Shown: one piece after another, positions 49,870 to 57,940 of the stretch | How positions within the stretch are numbered: position 1 is the first letter of the stretch | Layout: every line of letters begins with the position of its first letter | NCBI RefSeq assembly: GCF_001292625.1 | Contig: NZ_LAJH01000009.1 | Span: 124,001-188,000, forward strand | From: Shimia sp. SK013 | GTDB taxonomy: Bacteria; Pseudomonadota; Alphaproteobacteria; Rhodobacterales; Rhodobacteraceae | Length of the DNA stretch: 64,000 bases | Direction of reading: 5' to 3' | Made by a program: the position numbers and the translations under genes | The notes under the pieces: generated by a model | Told to the model about the DNA's origin: nothing | Seen by the model: only the letters and a program-made list of their open reading frames with translations | Databases searched by the model: none

Positions 49870-51258
49870 TTGGCTGATTTCAAATCGCTTGGCTTGCCCA
49901 AGCAAGTGGTGACGCGTCTGGAAAAGATGGGCCTGACCACACCGACACCTATTCAAGAAGGCGCCATTCCTGTGGCGCTGGAAGGCCGCGATGTGATGGG
50001 GCTGGCACAGACCGGCACCGGCAAAACGCTCGCTTTTGGTCTGCCGCTGATCGCGCAGATGCTCAGCTATGACGAACGCCCGGCGCGCCGCACTGTCCGC
50101 GGTCTGGTTCTGGCGCCAACCCGTGAACTTGCCGGTCAGATCGCTGCCAGCCTGCGGGCGCAGGTCGAGGACACGCAGTTCAAAGTTGGGCTTGTGGTCG
50201 GTGGGGTTGGCATCAATCCCCAGATCGCACGGCTCGACAAAGGCACAGACATTCTGGTGGCGACACCGGGTCGTTTGATCGACCTGATGGAACGCAAAGC
50301 GATGGATCTGGGCAGCACAGATTTCCTCGTGCTTGATGAAGCTGACCAAATGTTGGATCTGGGCTTTATCCATGCGCTGCGTAAAATCGCGCAGTGGTTG
50401 CCGGAAAAACGCCAGACCATGCTGTTTTCCGCGACGATGCCAAAACAGATGTCCGAGATTGCCAACACCTATTTGGACGATCCGATCAAGGTGCAGGTCA
50501 ACCCTCCCGGCAAGGCAGCAGACAAGATCGAGCAGTCGATCCACTTTATCGCCAAATCGGAGAAGACCGCATTGTTGATCGAGTTGCTGGGCAAGCACCG
50601 CGACGAGGCGGCGATTGTCTTTGGACGCACCAAACACGGTTCTGAGCGGTTGATGAAAGCGCTCGTGCGGGCCGGGTTCGAGGCCACCAGTGTGCATGGC
50701 AACAAGAGCCAAGGACAGCGTGAACGCGCGATCAAGGCTTTCCGCAGTGGAGAAATCAAAGTGCTTGTCGCCACGGATGTGGCAGCGCGCGGTTTGGACA
50801 TTCCGCAGGTGCGTCACGTCTATAACTTTGATCTGCCCAATGTGCCGGAAAACTATGTGCACCGGATCGGCCGCACCGCGCGTGCCGGTATGGACGGGGC
50901 CGCGATTGCATTTTGCGCGCCCGATGAGGTGGATGAACTCAAAGCCATCCAGAAGGTGATGAAGATCGACATTCCCGTGGCCTCCGGTCGTCCTTGGGAA
51001 GGTGCCGAAATCAAGCCTGGAGTGAAGCCTTCGGGTGGACGTCGGCGTGGCGGCCCCGCACGCGGCAAAGGCGGCGGCGGAGGTGGTTCTGGCGGTGGTG
51101 CCGGTGGCGGCAATGCCGGTGGCGGACATCGTGGCGGCGGAAAACCGGGCGGACGTCCGGGCGGCAAACCTGGTGGCGGTCACCCCGGTGGCGGCAATTC
51201 CGGTGGTGGTAAGCCCGGTGGGAACCGTCGTGGCGGTCGGCGCGGCCCGTCCAAATAA
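49870..51258 (+). CDS. DEAD-box ATP-dependent RNA helicase with glycine-rich tail
   Basis: A 462-residue DEAD-box helicase. Q motif PTPIQ (about 25-29), Walker A AQTGTGKT (46-53), LVLDEADQMLD, SATMPKQ, and HRIGRTARAG in the second RecA domain. The last 75 residues or so are a Gly/Arg/Pro-rich, RGG-like disordered tail built of GGG, RGG and PGG steps, for non-specific RNA binding. The start is taken as TTG at 49870, with GGAG 6 nt upstream, because family similarity begins at ADFKSLGLP. The open frame continues about 99 codons upstream, antisense to fur, without homology. It is probably a RhlE/CsdA-type helicase for ribosome assembly or RNA decay. Confidence 0.9.
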   Translation: MADFKSLGLPKQVVTRLEKMGLTTPTPIQEGAIPVALEGRDVMGLAQTGTGKTLAFGLPLIAQMLSYDERPARRTVRGLVLAPTRELAGQIAASLRAQVEDTQFKVGLVVGGVGINPQIARLDKGTDILVATPGRLIDLMERKAMDLGSTDFLVLDEADQMLDLGFIHALRKIAQWLPEKRQTMLFSATMPKQMSEIANTYLDDPIKVQVNPPGKAADKIEQSIHFIAKSEKTALLIELLGKHRDEAAIVFGRTKHGSERLMKALVRAGFEATSVHGNKSQGQRERAIKAFRSGEIKVLVATDVAARGLDIPQVRHVYNFDLPNVPENYVHRIGRTARAGMDGAAIAFCAPDEVDELKAIQKVMKIDIPVASGRPWEGAEIKPGVKPSGGRRRGGPARGKGGGGGGSGGGAGGGNAGGGHRGGGKPGGRPGGKPGGGHPGGGNSGGGKPGGNRRGGRRGPSK

Positions 51259-51271
51259 CACCCAGATCAGG

Positions 51272-52114
51272 TCAGTAGACCAAAGTTCCCTGCATTGTGC
51301 ACACGGCGTGGCCAGAAATGGTCACAGCCGGCCCGTTTGTTGTGGCTTGGATGTGGCTTGGTCGTCCCATGTCTTCGCCCTGCAAGATGTCGAACGTGAG
51401 ATCGGTGCCTTCCTTGTGGGCCAGCAGCGCTGCCAATGTCGCGCAGGCGCTGCCGGTCGCTGGATCCTCGGGGATGTTGTCGAGCGGTGCAAACATGCGC
51501 GCGTCGATGTGGTTGCCGTCTCGGACATAGACAAATTGCGCGAAATCCAGACCAGACGGGTAGGCCGCGTTGCCTTGGCGAAAGGCGGATACATCGGTTT
51601 CAAGAGCAGCGAGCGCTTCGCGGCTGTCGATTTCTGTGAAAGTAAAAGCAAGTCCGAGAGAGACCATGATCGGAGGATGACGGTCCGTTCGGATGTGTGT
51701 GGGCGCGACACCGAGTGCTTTGGCAACAACCGCCAGGTCGGGTTGGGCCAGGATTTCAAGATCAGCCGAGGTGGTGAAGGACGCCGCGCCCTTTTCGGCG
51801 TGGACACTGAGCGGGCCAACGCCGAGTTCAAACGTCATCTGCGGACCATGGCCAGCGCTTGCCAGCGCGACCGCAGTTCCGATCACAGGGTGCCCGGCAA
51901 AAGGGACCTCCATCGTAGGAGTGAAAATCCGGACATGCGCGGTGTTGTTTGTATCACTTGGCGGATAAACAAACGTTGTTTCAGAAAAATTGAACTCAGC
52001 CGCGATGCGTTGCAGATCCATTTCGGGCAAGTGAATTGCGTTAGGAATGACAGCTAACTGATTGCCACCAAAAGGTTGTTTCGTGAAAACATCGTAAACA
52101 GAGTAAGCGGTCAT
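51272..52114 (-). CDS. PhzF-family isomerase-like protein
   Basis: A 280-residue PhzF-fold protein (two diaminopimelate-epimerase-like domains). The catalytic Glu45 lies in FNFSETTFVYPP. Conserved blocks are PFAGHPVIGTAVAL and the C-terminal EDPATGSACATLAALL. Phenazine genes are absent, so as in most genomes this is a housekeeping family member of unknown substrate. The start overlaps the EEP gene stop by 4 bp, and it is the last gene of the selO-EEP-phzF run. Confidence 0.9.
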   Translation of the reverse strand: MTAYSVYDVFTKQPFGGNQLAVIPNAIHLPEMDLQRIAAEFNFSETTFVYPPSDTNNTAHVRIFTPTMEVPFAGHPVIGTAVALASAGHGPQMTFELGVGPLSVHAEKGAASFTTSADLEILAQPDLAVVAKALGVAPTHIRTDRHPPIMVSLGLAFTFTEIDSREALAALETDVSAFRQGNAAYPSGLDFAQFVYVRDGNHIDARMFAPLDNIPEDPATGSACATLAALLAHKEGTDLTFDILQGEDMGRPSHIQATTNGPAVTISGHAVCTMQGTLVY

Positions 52115-52818
52115 GGGGTGGGCTCCGGTGTTGGCGAGCGTCTGCTGAGATCCATCCAGATCGGCAGATGGTCTGACGCAACATGTGCTGGAATACGCTT
52201 GAGCACGCCGTGTTTGTCGGCCTTCAGATCAGTGGTCAGGGCAAAGCCATCCAAAGCCGCAACAGGCCGGGGCGACGGAAAACTGTGCCCTGTGTTCACA
52301 AAATCAAAGGCGGGCGTCACCGCATCCAGAGCGTGCTTTGGCCCCCATTCATTGAAGTCTCCGGCAATGAGTGTGGGCATGTCCGGCAGCCGCGCCAGCG
52401 CATGCACGATGGTGTTGAGCTGCATCAAACGGTAGCGGCGGATTAGACCGAGGTGAACACCAACGACACGTAAGGCGCCAAGCGGTGTCATGAGGTCGGC
52501 GAAGATGGCGCCGCGAGGTTCAAGGCCGGGCAGAGCGAGCTTGCTTGTGTCCAACACTTCGATGCCGTCACGCACCAGCATGGCGTTCCCGTGCCAGCCC
52601 AATGATCCTGTAGGCTGTCCAAAGTCAACGGCGGAGAACCCTTTATTTTCAATGAGATCAAAGGGGAGCGCAGTGGGGCGCGGGGGGATGCGTTTGTCGG
52701 CTTCTTGCAAAACAACCACGTCCGCACGCAATGCACGGATGACCACCATCGACCGGGCAGGGTGTCGACGCATGTCGACGCCAACACATTTTTGCAAGTT
52801 ATAACTGGCGACGCGCAT
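52111..52818 (-). CDS. Endonuclease/exonuclease/phosphatase family protein
   Basis: A 235-residue EEP-fold hydrolase with MRVASYNLQKC (Asn), LQEADKR (metal Glu), GVHLGL (His), IAGDFNEW (Asp/Asn) and the C-terminal SDHLPIW catalytic His. All hallmark residues are present, so it is likely active, but whether on nucleic acid, phosphoinositide or sphingomyelin-like substrates is open. No signal peptide. AAGGA precedes the ATG, 9 bp after the SelO stop, and its own stop overlaps the phzF start. Confidence 0.88.
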   Translation of the reverse strand: MRVASYNLQKCVGVDMRRHPARSMVVIRALRADVVVLQEADKRIPPRPTALPFDLIENKGFSAVDFGQPTGSLGWHGNAMLVRDGIEVLDTSKLALPGLEPRGAIFADLMTPLGALRVVGVHLGLIRRYRLMQLNTIVHALARLPDMPTLIAGDFNEWGPKHALDAVTPAFDFVNTGHSFPSPRPVAALDGFALTTDLKADKHGVLKRIPAHVASDHLPIWMDLSRRSPTPEPTP

Positions 52819-52827
52819 GAGCTGTCC

Positions 52828-54237
52828 TTAGGTGCCGCAAAAAGTTTGGTGGACGCGTTCGGTTTCCAAAGGCGGACGTGTGAGGTCAGAGAATTCGGCG
52901 GGATCGGAAAATGGCGTGGCGAGCGCCGCCATGAGACGCTCAAATGGTGCCATGTCGCCTTCGATGGCAGCGCCAATCATCTCTTCGATGCGATGATTGC
53001 GAGGAATTAATGCGGGATTTGTCGCGCGCATTGTTGCTTGTGGGTTCTGTGGTTCGGTCTGCAGGCGGTCACTCCAACGCCGTTCCCAAGCCGCGAAAGT
53101 ATCGCGGTCCGCGATCTGATCCATCGCCGAACCTGCAGGCAAGGCTCTGAAAGTGTTCGTGAAATCCGCGCCGTCTTTGGTCATTAGGTCAAGCAGGTCG
53201 TCGATCAGAGTCTGATCCCCCTGGCGCACTTCTGTTAGGCCAATTTTTGCGGCAAAGAGCCGTGTCTGATGCGCCGCGATTTGGTTTGGCATGTCGTGCA
53301 CAAGGGCCGAGAAAGATTGCACGGCGGCCTCTCCGTCCGGCATCAAAGGCACCAAAGTTGTCGCAAGTTGGGCCATATTCCAGACGATTATGCCTGGTTG
53401 GTTGTCATAGGCATACCGGCCGTGTCGGTCGATGGAGGAAAACACCTGCATCGGATTGTACGCATCCATAAAAGCGCACGGACCGTAATCAATGGTTTCA
53501 CCTGAGATGGCACAATTGTCGGTGTTCATGACGCCGTGGATAAAGCCAACCGACATCCATCGCGCGATTAATTCAGCCTGCGCTGCTATGACAGAGGCGA
53601 GGAATTCTGTAACGGATTGCGCGTCCGGATAGTGGCGATTGATTGCGAAATTCACTAGAGTTTCAAGGCCTTCGACGTCTTTTCTCGCGTAAAGCGCTTG
53701 GAAGGTTCCGACACGTATGTGGCTAGACGCGACGCGGGTCATGACGCCGCCGGGCATTGGGCGCTCACGGAATACGTCCTCGCCTGTGGAAACGGCCGCC
53801 AGGGCGCGGGTCGTTGGAATGCCAAGCGCGTGCATCGCTTCTGACACAACATATTCGCGCAAAACCGGACCAAGCCAGCTTCGACCATCGCCACGCCGCG
53901 AGTAAGGTGTGGTGCCGGATCCCTTTAACTGTATGTCGTAACCGTTTGTTTCCCCAAGAAGAACAGCGCGACCATCCCCAAGTTGAGGGTTCCAGTTTCC
54001 AAACTGATGGCCGGAATACAGTTGCGCCAAAGGTTCGGCACCGTCGGGCACAGCAGAGCCGGAAAACACCTGAGCAAGTTGGGCGTCGTCGTCTGTTCCG
54101 GTGATGCCCAGAGATGCTGCTAGAGGCGCGTTAAAGGCCAACAACTTGGGTGCGCGCACTGGCGTCGGCGCCTGTTTGGCGAAGAAGCGGTCCGGCAGGC
54201 GGGCGTAGGTATTCTGAAATGGGATATTTAAGCTCAT
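52828..54237 (-). CDS. selO: Protein adenylyltransferase SelO (YdiU)
   Basis: A 469-residue SelO-family pseudokinase that transfers AMP to proteins and is linked to redox stress. Seen are the N-terminal YSGHQFGNWNPQLGDGRA, LKGSGTTPYSRRGDGR, the active-site loop MSVGFIHGVMNTDNCAISGETIDYGPCAFMD with catalytic Asn/Asp, and the near-terminal Cys in QTFCGT that replaces selenocysteine of eukaryotic SelO. Normal length. It is the first gene of a three-gene run with EEP and PhzF genes. Confidence 0.95.
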   Translation of the reverse strand: MSLNIPFQNTYARLPDRFFAKQAPTPVRAPKLLAFNAPLAASLGITGTDDDAQLAQVFSGSAVPDGAEPLAQLYSGHQFGNWNPQLGDGRAVLLGETNGYDIQLKGSGTTPYSRRGDGRSWLGPVLREYVVSEAMHALGIPTTRALAAVSTGEDVFRERPMPGGVMTRVASSHIRVGTFQALYARKDVEGLETLVNFAINRHYPDAQSVTEFLASVIAAQAELIARWMSVGFIHGVMNTDNCAISGETIDYGPCAFMDAYNPMQVFSSIDRHGRYAYDNQPGIIVWNMAQLATTLVPLMPDGEAAVQSFSALVHDMPNQIAAHQTRLFAAKIGLTEVRQGDQTLIDDLLDLMTKDGADFTNTFRALPAGSAMDQIADRDTFAAWERRWSDRLQTEPQNPQATMRATNPALIPRNHRIEEMIGAAIEGDMAPFERLMAALATPFSDPAEFSDLTRPPLETERVHQTFCGT

Positions 54238-54294
54238 GCCCCTAAGATACGGGCGAAATCGGGAATTGCCAGAGCCACTGTGATCACGTCCCGG

Positions 54295-54747
54295 TCAGGA
54301 CAGTTTGCGGGTCATTAGCATGTAACGCTCACGGGGCTTAAAACCAGCGCGTAGGTATAGTTTTTGCGCGTTCTCATCTGAACGATCGACTTCGAGATGA
54401 AGGGCACAAACATCAACGCTTTCCAGCGCTTTGGCCAAGCCGACCAGGGCTTCGGTGGCCATACCGCGGCCCCGCACTGGAGGTCGGATAAAGACTTCGT
54501 CAACGAAAGCATCCATTCCGCCGAATTCCACGGACCAGCCAAACGTGACAACGATATATCCAACCGGGGCGCGACGCGGGCCGAGCAAGTAGGCCGCACC
54601 ATAAGGAGAGCCCTGCAAAAGCGGTAGGAGGCCTGCGCGGCGAGTGTCGTCGTCGGACTCGATCTGCATCTCAGCATGGAAGGCCTCAACAAGCGGGTCG
54701 AGCTTGGCGAAATCGGCTTCGTTCGCGAGATGCAGAGCGGTCGTCAT
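54295..54747 (-). CDS. GNAT-family N-acetyltransferase
   Basis: A 150-residue acetyltransferase. The acetyl-CoA loop is IRPPVRGRGMATEAL (R/Q-x-x-G-x-G/A type), preceded by the beta4 strand GYIVVTFGWSVEFGGMDAFVDEVF and followed by ALHLEVDRSDENAQKLYLRAGF. The acceptor is unknown. The ATG at 54747 overlaps the stop of the nucleoside hydrolase gene (ATGA), so the two are translationally coupled. Confidence 0.9.
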   Translation of the reverse strand: MTTALHLANEADFAKLDPLVEAFHAEMQIESDDDTRRAGLLPLLQGSPYGAAYLLGPRRAPVGYIVVTFGWSVEFGGMDAFVDEVFIRPPVRGRGMATEALVGLAKALESVDVCALHLEVDRSDENAQKLYLRAGFKPRERYMLMTRKLS

Positions 54748-55685
54748 AGGCGTGCAAGCCTTTCTGTTAGAAGGGAAAAGAAGCCATCGGCATCCAAGTC
54801 GCCGACGAAAAGTGCGTTGGGTGCGCGGTCGGTAACGCCCCACCAATCGGCAACGGTCATGCCAAGGGTGAGGTCGGATTGCGTTTCGATTTCGACATTT
54901 ACGTGCCGGCCTTTGAAGAGCTCAGGCGCAATCAGATAGGCTGTGACGCAGGGATCGTGCAAGGGAGCGCCTGCGGATCCGTATTTCTCTTTGTCGAATC
55001 TCTCGAAGAAATCAGTCATTTCCGCGACTGCGATGCCCACACTTGTATCAATGGCGCGGAAGGCGTCGTTGCGGGGTTTGGTGACAAGCGTCTTGTGGGT
55101 CACATCTAGTGGCATAACCACGATCGGAACACCGGATTTGAAAACCACGTCGGCGGCTTCGGGGTCGACATAGATGTTGAATTCCGCCGCCGGGGTGATG
55201 TTGCCAACTTCAAAATAGGCGCCGCCCATCAGGACGATTTCTTGAACCTTTTCAACAATATCCGGCGCTTTGTTAAACGCGGTTGCAAGGTTGGTCAAAG
55301 GGCCTAGGGGACACAGGGTTACGGTCCCTGCATCCTCGTTGCGCAGGGTGTCGATGATGAAATCGACGGCGTGTTGATCCTGCAGAGGCATAGTCGGATC
55401 GGGCAATGTGGGGCCATCAAGGCCGGTCTTGCCGTGCACATGCTCGGCCGTGACCAGTTTGCGCGACAACGGTACGTCGCAGCCGGAATAGACTTTTGTT
55501 TCAGTTTTTCCGGCTAACTCGCAGATAATACGTGCATTTTTCTGTGTCAAAGCCAGCGGGACATTGCCAGCAACGGCGGTGATACCCAAGACGTCGATGT
55601 CTTCGGGGCTGGCGAGAGCAAGCAGGATCGCGACGGCGTCGTCTTGTCCGGGGTCGGTGTCGATGATGATCTTGCGCGGGCTCAT
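54744..55685 (-). CDS. Nucleoside hydrolase (inosine-uridine preferring type)
   Basis: A 313-residue calcium-dependent ribonucleoside hydrolase. The N-terminal signature is IIIDTDPGQDDAVAILLAL, with VLMGGAYFEVGNITPAAEFNIYVDPEAA and the C-terminal HDPCVTAYL completing the metal and ribose site. It splits purine or pyrimidine nucleosides to base and ribose for salvage. AAGGAGAGG precedes the ATG. The 237-bp region upstream holds site C of the 11-bp repeats and a terminator. Confidence 0.94.
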   Translation of the reverse strand: MSPRKIIIDTDPGQDDAVAILLALASPEDIDVLGITAVAGNVPLALTQKNARIICELAGKTETKVYSGCDVPLSRKLVTAEHVHGKTGLDGPTLPDPTMPLQDQHAVDFIIDTLRNEDAGTVTLCPLGPLTNLATAFNKAPDIVEKVQEIVLMGGAYFEVGNITPAAEFNIYVDPEAADVVFKSGVPIVVMPLDVTHKTLVTKPRNDAFRAIDTSVGIAVAEMTDFFERFDKEKYGSAGAPLHDPCVTAYLIAPELFKGRHVNVEIETQSDLTLGMTVADWWGVTDRAPNALFVGDLDADGFFSLLTERLARL

Positions 55686-55818
55686 GGGGGCCTCTCCTTG
55701 GTGCCTGTTGGTCGTTTGTGACGGCGCAGGGTGGCAAGGGCAAGCGGCGATGTCTAGCCATCAGGCGGGGTTTCGCGCAATTTATTTTATCAATCGGTCA
55801 GAAATATCGCGGATCGGC

Positions 55819-55851
55819 ATCGCGTCGGTATTACGTCTGTATCGCGGAGGT
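55819..55851 (+). repeat. Three tandem 11-bp repeats (site C)
   Basis: Units ATCGCGTCGGT, ATTACGTCTGT and ATCGCGGAGGT, preceded by a degenerate copy ATCGCGGATCGG at 55806-55817. They lie 134-166 bp upstream of the nucleoside hydrolase start and next to the terminator of the iron-binding protein gene. Confidence 0.75.
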
Positions 55852-55873
55852 GTGAAATTTTGGATCGACACAA

Positions 55874-55901
55874 AAAAGGCGGCCCCATGGGACCGCCTTT
55901 T
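55874..55901 (-). terminator. Intrinsic terminator of the iron-binding protein gene
   Basis: Stem AAAAGGCGG/CCGCCTTTT (9 bp) with a partly paired inner segment. On the minus strand it runs into six Us, 22 bp beyond the stop. Confidence 0.88.
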
Positions 55902-55922
55902 ACGGTGGTTGATCAGGCGGGC

Positions 55923-56936
55923 TTAGCCGTCGAAATCGACTTCTTCGGTGATCTTCAGCGCGTCCGAACGGTGACCCGCGAGCGTCATAAGGTTCACGTC
56001 ATCGGCGGTGAATTCCCCCCAGCCTGTGACCAGAGCGTCTGCCTCGGTGCCCGGTGCAATCGGGTATTCGAAGTTGGCCTTGGCGTAGATTTCCTGTGCC
56101 GCAGGTGAGGTCAGGAATTCCATCATCTTGACGGCGTTTTCCTTGTTCGGAGCGGACTTGGTCAGAGCAACGCCGGAGATGTTGACGTGGGTGCCTTTGC
56201 CTTCGAATTCAGGGAAAACGATGCGCACGCTGTCGGCCCATGCTTTCTGTTCGTCGTCCGACAGCATTTTGCCCATGTAGTAGGTGTTGCCGATGGAGAT
56301 GTCGCATTCGCCGGCCCAGATCGCTTTGACCTGAGCGCGGTCGTTGCCTTGGGGTTTGCGGGCGAGGTTGGCTTTCACGCCTTCAAGCCACGTTTTGGCG
56401 CCCTCGATGCCGTGGTGCTCGATCAAAGCAGAGGTGAGGGCAACGTTGTAGGCGTTGGTTCCGGAGCGGGTGCAAATGCGGCCAGCCCATTTGGGGTCTG
56501 CCAGATCTTCGTAGGTCGTGACTTCGCCGTCGGCCACGCGATCCTTGGAGGCGTAGACGATACGCGCGCGGGTGGTGAGGCCGAACCAGTGATTGTCAGG
56601 GTCACGGTATTGCGCGGGCACGTTGGCGGTGATGGTGTCGCTTTCCATCGGCTGGGTCAGACCAGCATTCACAACGGCCGCCAGACGCGAAATGTCGACG
56701 GTCAGGATCATGTCGGCAGGGGACCGTTTGCCTTCAGCTTGCAGACGTTCGACCATGCCTTTTTGCAGGTAGGCGACGTTCACTTTGATGCCGGTTTCGG
56801 CGGTGAACGCATCTGTCAGCGGTTTGATCAGCTCGGGCTGGCGATAGGAATAGATGTTGACCTCTTCGGCCATGGCGGGCGCGGCTACGCTGGCTGCGGC
56901 GGCAAAGAAGATCGACGTAGAAAGAATTTTGGTCAT
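55923..56936 (-). CDS. Periplasmic Fe(3+)-binding protein of an ABC transporter (FutA/FbpA-like)
   Basis: A 337-residue substrate-binding protein with signal peptide (about 1-23, AAPAMAEE). The mature start VNIYSYRQPELIKPLTDAF and the twin tyrosines in SIGNTYYMGKM are hallmarks of ferric-iron-binding proteins. No permease or ATPase gene is adjacent, so the transporter is encoded elsewhere or the gene is a stand-alone. A 27-bp inverted repeat containing TGA-N9-TCA lies 60 bp upstream, suggesting iron-responsive repression by a RirA/IscR-type regulator. Confidence 0.92.
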   Translation of the reverse strand: MTKILSTSIFFAAAASVAAPAMAEEVNIYSYRQPELIKPLTDAFTAETGIKVNVAYLQKGMVERLQAEGKRSPADMILTVDISRLAAVVNAGLTQPMESDTITANVPAQYRDPDNHWFGLTTRARIVYASKDRVADGEVTTYEDLADPKWAGRICTRSGTNAYNVALTSALIEHHGIEGAKTWLEGVKANLARKPQGNDRAQVKAIWAGECDISIGNTYYMGKMLSDDEQKAWADSVRIVFPEFEGKGTHVNISGVALTKSAPNKENAVKMMEFLTSPAAQEIYAKANFEYPIAPGTEADALVTGWGEFTADDVNLMTLAGHRSDALKITEEVDFDG

Positions 56937-56988
56937 GTCACACTCACGGTGGATGTTTCGATGCAGGCTTTAAATCCGAGTTTTTTTA

Positions 56989-57022
56989 TCAGGTCAATAC
57001 CTGAATATTTTATTCAGGTATT
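56989..57022 (-). promoter_or_regulatory. Iron-box-like operator upstream of the iron-binding protein gene
   Basis: Arms AATACCTGAATA and TATTCAGGTATT (12 bp, TTT spacer) lie at 56996-57022 and embed TGA-N9-TCA (57002-57016), the form of the Iron-Rhodo-box bound by RirA. An additional TCAGGT-CAAT-ACCTGA palindrome at 56989-57004 shares a half-site. Factor identity is inferred. Confidence 0.65.
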
Positions 57023-57055
57023 TTCTTCACGTACGAAATGGCATGTGTCGCCTGT

Positions 57056-57877
57056 CTAAGTCTCTTGTTTTTCTTCGATTTTTACCTCGTCCCAAAGCGC
57101 GTCCATTTCCGCCAGATCGCTGTCTTCGGGGCGTTTTCCACGTTCCGCCAGTTTGGCCTCAACGCCTTCAAAGCGGCGGGTGAACTTGGCGTTGGTGGCG
57201 CGCAGGGCGGCCTCGGGTTCGATATTCAGGTGGCGCGCGAGATTGGCGATGACAAACAGCATGTCGCCGAATTCCTCTTCGACCTCGGTTTGAGTGAGCT
57301 TTTCGCGGGCCTCGGCCAGCTCACCAGCTTCTTCGACGATTTTGTCGACCACTTGCGAAATATCGGGCCAGTCAAAGCCCACCCGCGCGGCGCGCTTTTG
57401 CAGTTTTACCGCACGCAAAAGGGCGGGCAGGCCGAGGGCAACGCCATCCAGCGTCCCCGATTGTGCCTTGGAGGCACGTTCGGCGGCTTTGACGGTTTCC
57501 CAATCGCGGGTTTGTTGTTCGGCTGACTTGTCGCGATTTTCGTCGCCAAAGACATGCGGGTGGCGCGCGACCATTTTGTCCGACATGGTGTCGGCCACCT
57601 CATCGAAGGTGAAGAGCCCGCGTTCGGATGCCATTTGTGCGTGAAACACAGACTGGAACAGCAGATCGCCCAATTCGCCTTTGAGTTCGTCCCAGGCTTC
57701 GCGTTCGATGGCGTCGGCGACCTCGTAGGCCTCTTCGATCGTGTAGGGGGCAATGGTGCCGAAGTCTTGTTCTATGTCCCAAGGGCAGCCCGTTTCAGGA
57801 TCGCGCAGGCGTCTCATGATCTCTAAAAGGCGCGGCATTCCGCCGTTGGGATTCAGGATTAAGGGGTCTTCGGCCAT
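57056..57877 (-). CDS. mazG: Nucleoside triphosphate pyrophosphohydrolase MazG
   Basis: A 273-residue protein with two MazG domains. The first has CPWDIEQDFGTIAPYTIEEAYE and the metal-binding ELKGELGDLLFQ. The second has EEAGELAEAREK and EEEFGDMLFVIANLARHL, with the E-E-x12-E-x2-D pattern in both. It hydrolyses non-canonical and excess NTPs to NMP and PPi (house-cleaning, ppGpp-linked). Divergent from the M20 amidohydrolase. About 120 bp separate its stop from the iron-binding protein gene. Confidence 0.95.
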   Translation of the reverse strand: MAEDPLILNPNGGMPRLLEIMRRLRDPETGCPWDIEQDFGTIAPYTIEEAYEVADAIEREAWDELKGELGDLLFQSVFHAQMASERGLFTFDEVADTMSDKMVARHPHVFGDENRDKSAEQQTRDWETVKAAERASKAQSGTLDGVALGLPALLRAVKLQKRAARVGFDWPDISQVVDKIVEEAGELAEAREKLTQTEVEEEFGDMLFVIANLARHLNIEPEAALRATNAKFTRRFEGVEAKLAERGKRPEDSDLAEMDALWDEVKIEEKQET

Positions 57878-57940
57878 TGCAGAGGGCTCCGGTTTTTGAT
57901 TTGGATGAGAGTGAACGAATATTCAGAGAGGTGTCCAGCC

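Noticed and set aside
49795..51261. A 488-codon open frame on the minus strand opposite the helicase gene
   Set aside because: It is the antisense shadow of a GC-rich gene with a repetitive Gly-rich tail; its translation shows no family motif and it overlaps a clear DEAD-box gene completely.
51272..52114. A phenazine biosynthesis locus
   Set aside because: Only a PhzF-fold protein is present; no phzA-E or phzG homologues are adjacent, and PhzF-like proteins are common outside phenazine producers.
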